Shown: positions 50,001-62,000 of the stretch, piece after piece
Layout: each line of letters starts with the position of its first letter
Position numbering within the stretch: the first letter of the stretch is position 1
Assembly: GCA_013398055.1 (NCBI GenBank)
Contig: VZRS01011915.1
Location: 416,364 to 480,363, forward strand
Origin: Ifrita kowaldi
Taxonomy: Eukaryota; Chordata; Aves; Passeriformes; Cinclosomatidae
DNA length: 64,000 nt
Direction of reading: 5' to 3'
Translations under genes and position numbers: made by a program
Notes under the pieces: model-generated
Told to the model about the DNA's origin: nothing
The model's input: the letters and a program-made list of their open reading frames with translations, nothing else
Database searches by the model: none

Positions 50001-53000
50001 ACAGGAATTTCATGTATACAGGGAATGAAGTATCTAACATGACTTTGATGATAAAGGTTTAAACTGATGCTAATGAATACGTCACTAAATGTATGCTTTC
50101 CTTTCCAGTAGATCCTCTGTTACTGACAGGCATTGTACATACGTATAGATAGGCTTATGTAAAGCTTACCTAATTTATTGTCTGCCTTCAGCATTTTTCC
50201 AGGTTTAGCATACTTTTGCAGATACAAGGGAGCTAGAGCAAATAATATAGATTTTTCAATCTAATTTTAGTTTATGTTTACTGCCTTTTCTGAATAACTG
50301 CTTTGTATTCATGGATTACATTCTGATGATTTGTTTTATTTTTTCCAACATGTACAAACTGCTGTTTTGCCAGTTAAATCTTATTTTATATCTTCCCAGT
50401 ATTTATTTAAGATGCTTTTGTTGTTATTCTCATGCCCTTGTTGTGTGACAGTTCTTCAGTTTGGCATCTTCTCTAGGTTTCTGTGTGCTCTTTGTTTTGT
50501 TTTGTTTTGTTTTTTCTTTAAGAACAAACATAAAAGCTGTATTATGCCAAATCAACAAGGGACTTCTGTGGTATCACAACAGTACCCCACCTGCTGGAAA
50601 ATAAAAGTGCCTTTTAGCTTCCCATCAATCTGCATTTGGCTTTTCAAGCAGAACTTGACAGGACACATAATTCAAGCTTGCTTGGGTTATTTTTGTAAAT
50701 TTTAACAGAGGTGCTTATTTCCCTACAGCTATGCTGTTTCACCCATTTTGTAACTGATTTTTCGCTGGATTTTTCACTAATTTTATAACTGATCCAGTGT
50801 CATCAGGTTTTTCTGCTATGTTATCTGTTTTACTCAGAAATGTGTTTTACTCTTAGTTCCTATGGGTCTGTTATTTCTCTTCTAAGCAATATATTATGTA
50901 ATTGCAGTTTTTATAGGATATGTTTTGGTGAATTAGCTTGCACTAGGAGAGAAAACAAGATCAACATTTAAGGGAAGATCTTTCCTGTCTGGTATCCAAC
51001 TTTTACTTGAACTTTTGTTGTCTTCTGACACTATGAAATCCTGAGGTGGGAAATGGAGATAATTGAACTTCTTCAGCTGTGAAAACAACCCCTAAATCTG
51101 ACAAGAGGGACAAACTGCACCCACACTGATGTTATTAATAGATCATGAGATATGTTATGTGATATATTCAAATGACACAAGAAACTCAAATTGTGAGACT
51201 TTCAAAAGTTGTAAGTAAATATTGCAATGTAAATTTATGAGGCCATGAACAAGTCGGTGTTGCAAGTCTTGTTGTTTTGAGTGGACGGAATGAGAAGACA
51301 GACCTGCCCTGCTGTACCAAAAAATTCATAAGCTGTTTGTTTTCCAAAATGTTGTGTGCTTATCATCACAATTCAGTTCATTTATTCAGAAAAGAAAAGG
51401 TGAACAGGAGCAGAAGAATAAACACTTCGGGGCCCCTTTTCCTGCTTAACATATCTCATGTTCAAAAGATTCGAGAAGAGTTAACTAACAGACTAATTCA
51501 CAGACACCAAGGAGCTAAAGGACAGATGTGACACAAGGAACACTCTAAATTAGTATACCCATCAGAGGATTCTTGTGATAATTTTTTGAAATTTTGGGTG
51601 CAGTTATAAAGTCCCAAGTACAAACAAGTTTATCAAAAAGACAGGAGTGACCATAAAAGACAAAATGTAGTTAAATCTGCTTATACTGCTAGGTGAGAAC
51701 GCTGGGAAGCACAGGGCAGACGTCCTTCTGCAGAGGGTCCTTGGCTTTCTGTAGCGTAATAGGTGCTTCAAAAAAAACCCCAAACAAACAGCTGAAAGTA
51801 GACCTAAGTTTCAGCTGCAGAGAGATAAGCTGGTTTGCTTTTCCCTTCCTTTCTTTTTTCATCTGTGATACATATGCCAAATATTTTGACTTTTATTTTC
51901 AAAATATTTTGTTTCAAATTTGAGTTAAATTTATTGGTGAGAGTTTACACTGTTCAGCAGCCATTTGAAATATTCTACCACTGGTATTTTCAGCCATTCC
52001 AGTTCTGCAGAGTGTGGGCAAGAGCTAATAGCTTCCAGTTGTCAGCAGATGTGGTGGCATCAGCTAAAAGGGGTAACTGAGCTGTTGTTTACCTGTTTCC
52101 CTTAATGGAAGACACATAAATTGCCCTTTTTCTGCTTCCTGCTTTTCTTCAATACTACATAGGTAATTTTATTGGAGAAATATTAAAACATATACTTGGT
52201 TTGTTAGTCAGGTGTGAAAGGCTTTTTTCCATTCGAAAAGCAGCAGTTGTTTTTCATAGCTTTATCCCTGCCATCACTAGTGTACTAGAGTTCTGTGGAT
52301 AATGACATGTGTCTGCCAACAATCTGTTTCCATGTATTTGTGGAAAAAAAATTGAGAGAGATTCTCTTCATTGTTCCTTTAAACTGTACCTTGGAATTTT
52401 CACGACAAAAAATTAAAAGCAAGCCACTGTCATGCTTATGAACTACACTATTTACTCTATGGTATTTAGTTTTTCTCCATCATATATCAATTATGAATCA
52501 TGACCCACATAAGTTGAGCGGTGGTTGTGTTTGTGTGTGCCTACTGAAGGCAAGCAGAGTAGCATGGCAGAGACAGATGCAGCATTTTTATATAGGTCAT
52601 ATTACCCTTCTTAATTCATGTCCGTTTACTGTCAAGACCTTAGGCACAGTCAAGCAGTCAGGATAGTTTGTCTGCTGCCTTATTAGTGTGAGATTATTTC
52701 CCCCTTTAGCATTAATTAAATGAAATGCATTGATTTGTACTGACTCTACAAAGCCCTCTGTGGCTACAAGGCTTATGTGGAGGATTAGAGAGGAATATCT
52801 GCGTATCAGTGAATACTTTTGCAACAGCTGCTAAGAGTATCAATGTGAATCGAGGAATTTTGTATTTAATTGCTTATATGTGCAATAAAATAAAATCTTG
52901 TATGATATAACAGAGTCTGTATAGTCCAAGATCTGTTACAGCTTGCTTTATCCACTTTTATTAGGATTTTAAAAATCTGTTTGTTTCACTCTCAGTGTTC

Positions 53001-56000
53001 TAACCTGGAGCAATGCAAATCTATAGAGAAAAAAACAATGGTGTTAAAATTTAATTAAGACTTTCTGTTGAATGTTTATTCCAAAGTAAATATATTTCCC
53101 ATAGGAAATTCTAATCTAGTGTGGTACTAAGCCTAGATTCTCAAATTGTTACTAAGATACTTTGCCGTTTCATAGCTTATATATTTTCTCATATTTTTTT
53201 AAATATATATATATATTTGTGTTGTGTTCTCTAGGAATATTCTACCTATTGACCTGCTCCAGAAATCCTACCTTAGGCCTCTGCATTCTGGTGCCACCGC
53301 ATCTGCCTTGTCAACAGGAGATCAGTCTTAAAGCAGTCATCCATCAATTCAAAGACCTATAGCTAGTTCACCAGAGAAGGAATTACTGATGCAGAAGATA
53401 GTTAAGCATGAACAATTTCTCTCAGATTTTGAGGCTTTGAAGGGTAATCCTGAAAAAAAAAAAAGAAAAAAAAATCTTATGGTGTTCAATCTGTCTTTCC
53501 ATGGCTCAGCAGAAATATGAATAGTCTCTAGAAATACATATCTTCTGTTACAAGTTAAATGCAAATACTTGTATATTTCTTTGTCCCGGAAGATGAGATC
53601 CATGAACTTTATATTTCCTGGGAAAAAAAACCTATGAGAAGAATATAAACCATTTTGACATTGCAGGTTTTTTTCTTTGAAACATAGCATGACATTTAAT
53701 CATGAAAGCAGGAGCATAACTCTGTCAGTCCTAGGGACAAAAGTTCATGTAAACATTTTGTAAGATGTTTATGTTTGCACCCTTCAACTGGAGTAGTCAG
53801 TCTGTTCCTACACATTGCACGAGCAATTTGTGGGGAAAGGTCTTACATCCACCTACTTATCCTGCTTTGTCATTAGAGAAAGCATGAAGGCCATTAAAGT
53901 CCTCCCTTATAAATTATCCATCACATCTGTTAATGAGTTTGCTCTAGGAGTCCAGATTTTATAGCCAATTAGCAATGGGACAGTAAACTTTTCCCTTTTA
54001 CTAATGAGTTCACTTCATACTCCTAGTGGTTCAAAGCCATTTGTTAAATTGTGGTTCAGTAATCTTTAATGATAGAATAGCCATGTTCTCACTCATAACA
54101 GACAACTGCCCATTTCACAGCCTTATAGGAGCTGAAATAATTGAGAAACGACTGCCCTGGGACCAGACCTAGGCCCTTAGATACAGGCAACTCTTTCCAG
54201 CAGCTCTCTGGACCATGCAGGGCCTGTACCCTGTACCGCAGTACACCAAGGTCACATCTCTCCAACATCCCTCAGATGTTACAAGGAGGAGGAGATGCAG
54301 GAAGCATGCAGTGAAAGACATCAGTCAGGATGAGAAACAGCAGGCAAAAAGTTAACTGCCAATGTCCAGAGAACATATCTCCAGCCTTTACAGTCTTAGT
54401 CTTCTGTTTCACTGTCCCTCCCTCACCTTCTCAGCTCTTCATAGACATTTCACTGCTCTCATTCTTTCCTTCTCTCTACATCTCTTGTATTTTACCTTGG
54501 TGATTTCTTGCTTGTTCTTTTAACCCCAGAGCTCTGCTATGACTTTTGGTGCAATTATATCAACCAACCAGTCTGTGTGATATAATTGGGTGATATTCTA
54601 CTATACAGATGCTTACCCACACACTAGAGGCTTGTTTCTGTAATAAGGTTCTATACTAACACACACAAGGTTTGTCTAACACAAGTGGCACCTTTTCAAG
54701 GATGATTTGATCAGACTGCAAACAATACTGAAAATTAAAACATGGCTCATTCATGTCCTTTTCATGTCAGAAACTATGTATCTGCATCACCAGTCCCGTT
54801 TGCATGTAGCATTTCTGGTTTCTGCATTTCAATATTTTTTTAACATATTTTTTCTGTATAACACCATGCTGCCTTCTCACTTGCTAAAATTTTCACAGTG
54901 TGAACAAGGTTGACAAATACAAACATCTGAAATTTAACAAAAACAACCAGAAAATAAAAATGTATAAACTTTTCAAAGTTCCTGAACATCTGCTTTCTTG
55001 GATTTGAGGGAGGATTGCTATGAAGTTATGGAGATCATCCTTAATCACCCTAAAAGATACGCTGACTTCATACACGAGGAAAGGCATCTGAGGTGATGAC
55101 AAGTCTAGAGAAGCTTTTTCTGAAAAGTACCATTTGATAGGTAGTAAGTGGAGTGGTACAAGTAATTTATTTTTTTAATTCACTCTTCTTTCTTGACTAA
55201 AGTGATGTCTGTAAGCAATTTGAAGTCTGCTTCTACCTCAGTTCTAAGGGAGTCCAGTAGCATAGCTAAATGCTAAATAGTCTGTTGAGCAAAATATTGA
55301 GGCCCCTGAGAGGAAATATGCCAAGGGATGAATATGCCAAAAACTTTTTGATGTCAGATATAACAAGGTCATTTTCATTCTGCATACTAATTACATATGG
55401 AATGCAAATCATAGGGCACAGTGTTTGTATTTCTTCCCTTTGTCCTCTATTTTGATTTGTGAGAACATTCTTCGTTACATTTCACTCTCTGGACAGAGGA
55501 TACCAGAGTAAGCTCTTGAGAGCATTTTGTTCTGTTTGTGCTTCACCAAGATATTACTTTTGGCAGGATGTTTATTTCTTTTCTCCTCTTTCTTTGTTTT
55601 CTGTCCCTATGCAGTATCTCCTTACAATTTTCTTGACTTTATGTTCTGAGCCATTTATTTCCTCTTCTCTCTCCATGTCTTTTCTTACCCTTTCCTCTAT
55701 TCCTCCTTAGTCTCTCTTTTGTTTTGCATCTCCTCTGTTGTTTTGAATTCTGACTCTTTGCCATGAAAAATAACTTCATAAAATCATAGAATATCCTGAG
55801 TTAGAAGGGACCCACAAGGATCACTGAAGTCGAACTCCTGACCCTGCACAGGACACCCCAAGAGTCACACCGTGACTGAGAGCATTGTCCAAACACTTCT
55901 TGAACTCTGTCAGGCTTGGTGCTGTGACCACTTCCCTGTCCTTCACTTATTTATTTTCTTTCCCTTCTGTTTGGAGAAGCTGTGATATTCCTTTGTGGAC

Positions 56001-59000
56001 ACCTTAACAGTGTCCTAACCACTGGTTAGGAGTTTTTTAATGCTTGTCTTGCATCTTACAAAATAATAAGTGTTTTTCTCTCTGCTCTCCAAAAATGTTC
56101 CATGCTTCCAGGATCTCCAAGCCTTCCTACCTTGTTAGAGCGCCTTTTTGATGCTTTCCTTGATTGGCTCCATTCTTGTTCTCTTCTAAACATGTCTTTC
56201 CTATTCTACTTGTTCAACTGTCTAACTTTCATATGTGGAGTTTAGGTCTGGAAGCTTTTCTGAGAAAATAGGAAAGAGGGAGAGGAGAGCATCATAGGTC
56301 AGATACCATGGAGATGGCATAGGAAAGAGCTGTATGGTGAGCAGAAGCTATTCCATGAAGCTTGCAGGATTGAGGACCCAGAATAAGATTGCAGTTCAGT
56401 ATTTTTTGATTATACAGTGTGTGAGTAGTGTCATCTGGACCACTGCATCCTCTACTAAATGTATTAACATATCAGCAAGGTTGCAGTTTTCCATGTTATG
56501 ACTCTTACTGAGACTCTATATCTGTAATGTGATGCTATTCTGGCTTTATTGCATTCTATAGTAAGGCAGATTTGGTGACTGACTTCAACATAAATATTTT
56601 GTAGATAGTTTAAAGTTGCTCTAGTGATATGGTTTCATTTGATATTTTATGGAATCACTTGGAATACAGCTCAGTGTAATTAAAATGTTACCTGGAATTT
56701 GCATATATTATAATGTATTTGATACAACTTCTATCTACAAGATTCTAAACCTGTTAAAGTTTTTGCCCTTGTTTGGATGAACTGAAGAGAAAAGAAAAAA
56801 ACAGTTTCTAATTTGTCAATTATTTTAGTTTAGTGTGTTCCACACAGTCTCCTTTTGGTAGGCTATGAAGTATTATCAAATACTTCAAAATACCATGGTA
56901 TCCCAGAGAAGATCTTGGCAAAGATTGGGAAGATCCCTTTGATAGTTATTAAGACAAACCCAGAGGTCTATGGAATTGCTTAAAACAAAGTCTTCCTGAA
57001 GCAGCCTGTACCAATTAAAGTTACCTACTTAAGGATGTACAGTATATTTAAAACAACTTGAATTTGAGTTTTTCAGACCTTAATTACCAGAGACGGAAAT
57101 TTAACAAATGGTAAATGGCATCATTGTGCTATAGTAGAAAGGTTTCTCCAGAAAAAAAAGTATTTAGAAGTTATGGGGAAAGTAAAAGCAGCACTTCAGA
57201 ATCACAAGAAATTTAATAGAGCAATAAAATCTTCACTTAGCTCTATCAGACATTAAGTATCACTTAACATTTATTATTTGAAGGGAGTTATTTTTCTTAA
57301 CTTGCTTTGGGTTTTTTTCCATTTTCACTCAGTAGCTTCCTGGTTGGATGAGTACATGGTTTTGTGTGGCACCTGAGAGGGCCAGTTGAAAGCTCCTTTT
57401 TGGTGAAGATACAGACTTTGGTATTTATGCAAAGTTCAGTGTAGGATGGAGCTCTGAGATAGGGTGCATCAGATTTCTAGGACTCAGAGATGTCAGGTAA
57501 GGTGAAATGTAATCAATTTTGCATCTACTACTGCAGGGCAATCTATGTCAGCACCTCTGATATGCAGGGATGTGATCTTTAAAAATGTATTTTGCCTAAC
57601 ATAGTGTCCCTTTCATATAATATCACTGAACTGGTTGATCAAATGGCAACAGATATTTAATAAATATGCTTGTAATTCAAGCTAATAACATTCCAAGCAT
57701 TTTAAGGAAGATACATTTGGTGAGCAGTAGTTTCACAGTGCTCAAGTCCAGAATGTGCTCTGTACTTCCAAACAGAGTAAACCATATGTGATAAAACCAT
57801 CACCTGAAAATGACCATAAAATACTCTGAATGCTACTGTAGGTCTTTAAGAAACTTTATTTTCTTTATATCTAAAACAAATTAACTAGATTAACTATTAA
57901 AACAAGTTAACTATATCTAAAACAACAAATTAACTTGAAATACGTATACAGAATTGAAATCTGTTTTGATTATTTACAAACCTTGAGATTGGTTGCTATT
58001 GCTTGCTTTTAGAAGAGACAGAACAACTTTACTTAGAAGCATAGTTTAAAAACAATTCAGTTCTGATGAAAAGACTGATTGCTTTCGAATTTAAAAATGT
58101 AAATATATCTGACAAACAATTGAAACATTTGAAGCCCAGCAAACTGTGCCAATCTTTTGAGAATTATCTTAGCCAAGTATGTGCCAATTTTGCAACTGTT
58201 TTCATTAAATATTTTAATTAAATATTTTAATACAATTTTAAATGCACCAAGGATTTAATCTGTAAAGTGAACATTTGCTAATGGTACTTTGCAGATCTGA
58301 TACAGGAAAGGGGATAAGAGAGTTCAGGATATAGTTGTAGTAAAAATGCAGTAAAGGCTAGCTTTTTATTTGATGTATTATAGCTTCTCCCTTAAATATC
58401 GGAATAAATTACACATATTGTAGAGCTATGGCATATGTTGCTTTTGAGAGAGACATTTTCACTTATTCAGTGAATTGAGGCCTCATGTTACTCCCTGCAG
58501 ACCATGTCATACCCCCTTCCAACCTCTCTGGACCGATGACTTATCCAAACCAAACATCTGCTTTTCCATTCAGTGTAATTATTCAGTGTGCTACTGGGGG
58601 CAGATGGTTGTTAATCGGCAGATCATTAACGTGGCAGGCTACTCTCTCTTTCTAGCCTTAGAAAGGTCACAAGGTGTTAAGTTCCCTTGCTCCAGGCTGG
58701 TGAGATGCATTTCTTCTCAGTTGGATTTTTGATGTATAACTACAATTGAATTACTTGATACAGTTATGGAGTATCTTTAATTAAACATTTTTTTCCTTAA
58801 AAAAATTACATATCATTTATACAGAGTAAGAACGATGCCGCCAAGAGATGGTTAGTGTCAATTACACCATAGCTGTCAGAAAGTTTGAATGGTGAAATCT
58901 GGAGAGTGTGAATCCTAATCAGATGGGATGATGAGCAGTGAGGATGCTCAGCTGCTATTCTAACACAGTCTCCAGCTATATGTGTCAATTTTCTGCAGAA

Positions 59001-62000
59001 TTTAATTTAGTCCTAATGATGAAGAAGTCTCTCTGTTCACACAGTCCTGTCAAGTCAAACTTTGGAGAATCTAAATGAAGTAGACGAGGGCTTCAGGGAG
59101 AAATGGCAAACTGACATGCTGAAGAGATTTCACTTTCTTTTCCGTTCATACAGGGTATATTGAGGAAGCCTGTATTATTCCATGTCCCTCAGACTGCAAG
59201 CTCAGTGAGTGGTCCAACTGGTCTCGCTGCAGTAAATCCTGTGGGAGTGGGGTAAAGGTTCGGTCTAAGTGGCTCCGTGAAAAACCCTACAATGGTGGAA
59301 GACCATGTCCAAAGCTAGATCATGTCAATCAGGTAATTTGACTTATATTTACATTACTGATATGGCTTTTTCCATATCTCAGATAACCCTTTTATCTGTA
59401 TTTTTTGTTGATGTGGAAAAATGGTATAGCATAATGGGCAGATAGAGGTAGAAGGAGTATGTGTTGGTTTAGAATTCCACAGCAAAGGATCTGCCTTCAT
59501 TACTTCCCATCTGCAAGAATTTTGCTTATTTTCTGAACTGCAGATTGGAGACAATAAAACATGTTTACATGCAGATTTAGAAGAGTGTGTTTCTGAAGAT
59601 CTCTTACCTGAAGGGATTCTTCGAGAAAGATGGAGAGAAACTTTGTATAGGGGCGTGTAGTGACAGGACAAAGGGGAATCTGAGAGCAGATTTGGATTAG
59701 ATAGTAGGAAGAAATTCTTCACTCAGAGGGTGGTAAGGCACTGGAATGGGTTATGCATAGAAATTGTGAATACCCCGTCACTGGAAATGTTCAAGGCCAG
59801 GTTGGATGGGGCTCTGAGCAAACTGGTCCAGTGAAAGGTCCTTTCCCATGGTAGGGGGCTTGGAGTTAGATGATCATTTAAGTCCCTTCTTACTATTCTG
59901 TGATTCTGTGACAGGGGGTAAAATGTCTCATTTCAGTTGCTCAAACTGTCAAGATTTTTTGTGTCACTTCCTGACCATCTTAGATCAGAAAATAAAACTC
60001 TCAAACAGTCACACAATATCATCCCAGTGTCCCTTAGTGGGTTCTCATCAAGCTGGAGCTTGACCCTCTTGGGTACGCTTGCCCTGGCAGTGCATTTCCG
60101 GTCACAAATGCATTTCTGAAGTCAGTCTCCCCGTTGTCCCACGAACTGCACTTGATATTGCAGTATGGAGAAATCTGACCATGCAGTCTGGATCCTCTTC
60201 AAGTGAAACTAAGCCATAAAATGTGATCCAAGAGCACCCTGGGAGTGCTTGGATGCTAGGACCACTAATAAGCGGTTCATCTTTGGGACCAAGTTTAGCA
60301 CTAGCCAAAGTTAAACCCCTGAAGCTTCTTTCCTTGGAGAGTTTTAGAAAGGAAAAACATTCCTTGTCAATTAACTTATGCTCTTCAAAGTTGATTTATA
60401 TTCATATTACTGCTGAATTTAATTTAGTCTGCAGAGGCATATTAAACAACCACATGGTCTTTTCTGTAAATATTCAAAGATTTTAAAAAAATGTGCTCTC
60501 AATTTACATTTGAATAAAAATGCATGTACTTAATATTATCCTATTGACATTTTGCTAGCACAAAATGAAATGGCTTGTTGATCTAATTTTCTACTTTAGG
60601 GGATGTAATTAGTTCTAATTTAGAAAATCATAAGTGTTAAACTGCAGCTAATAAACTAAGTTTGTGATCTACTTTAACAAAATACAAACTAGAATGTGGG
60701 TTGCTGGATTTGGGTCAGCATGTAAATATGCTTTAAATTAGGAGGAACACGTTTCAAAAGGAGCAAATTATAGTAAATACAAAAGTCTTTTTCCTTCTTT
60801 AATATTAATGTCGTACATAATAGGCTTGTGTTTTTCTGCATCAAAGGTGATTTTGCTGGAGGTCTGTTCGTCACGTTTATGCAGCACTATTGCCCTCTGC
60901 CGGTACTTTGACTCATTTGATTTTTGGTTACGTGGTCCTTGCCAAATAATAATAGATGATTCAAAGTATAATTATTGTAAAAATAAAATTGAAATATAGT
61001 ACTTTCATGAGAAGGACGTTCCACAGATATTACAAGGATGTTGAACAATATAGAGGCTGTATATTTCATTTTTAAATACATTCCCTGTCGTTTCAGAAAC
61101 ATGCAAAGAAATACACAGTCATTCCAATTCTGAATTAGTTATTTAAACTAAATATGATCCACCATTCAGCTGGAAAACTACTGACTTTTCAGAGTACTCA
61201 TTTCAATCATTAAATATGTGTTTTAGTTACGTATTTATTACTTATATATGTAACATGTTTATTTGCATACATATGGCCCATAGTGGTAAGATTGCATCTT
61301 TGGTGCCCACAACTATGTGGACTATGATTTACAAAGGGACTATGCTGTAAGATGCCATCTAGGAATTATGACCCTGCAGAAAGACTACAACATGTCTAGT
61401 CCAGGGAACAGGAGATGGCAGAATGCTGGCGTCTGCTAGTATGTACATAAAGGGCTGTTGCAAAGAAAGAGGAAACAATCCATTTTCCATGGCCATCATG
61501 GATAGGATAAAAAGCAGTGGGCTTACACTGCTGCCAGCAGATTTGGGTTAAGCCTTGGGAAAACTTTCTAAGAGCAAGGCTAGGGAAACACTGAAATAAA
61601 ATGCTTTAAGACCTTCTTAAGAAGTCGTTCAATGTCTCTTAGGGCTGATGTGTGCCTGTAATTCGAGGAAGGACCGAGCACAGTGAAAGCTGGATGTGTC
61701 ACTCAGTGTCTTTCCACCTGGGCCATGCATGCCAGAGTCGCTTCCCAAACCATGCTCCAACTGAATAAAGCTTGCTCAGTACTGGCTTCATTAGGCTAAA
61801 AGACATCATAATTACAGTAATACTAGGGTCAGGTTTGATATAAAATCATGTCAATGGCCATCAGATGATTTCAAATTAAGAGAATAATTTGAGACTGGTA
61901 GAAAAATTAAAGACATCCATCTTTTCATTGATTCCAGGCATTATTTTTCCCCTTATCAGGAGCAGGATAGGTATGCAATTGTTACACCACCCAAATTGTG

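Larger units (their letters stand above)
47533..59153 (+). other. THSD7A intron (11.6 kb)
   Basis: Phase-1 intron with the weak donor GTATTT and acceptor ATACAG; the longest complete intron here. It contains a C-rich burst at 49828-49864, a TTTTG pentamer run at 50493-50515, an A-run tract near 53452-53474 and pyrimidine-rich stretches near 54385-54490 and 55560-55740. It also has an antisense CR1 fragment at 55780-55938 and imperfect AT-rich repeats near 57867-57934. No coding exon was recognised, and the flanking exons are contiguous in the protein. Confidence 0.85.
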
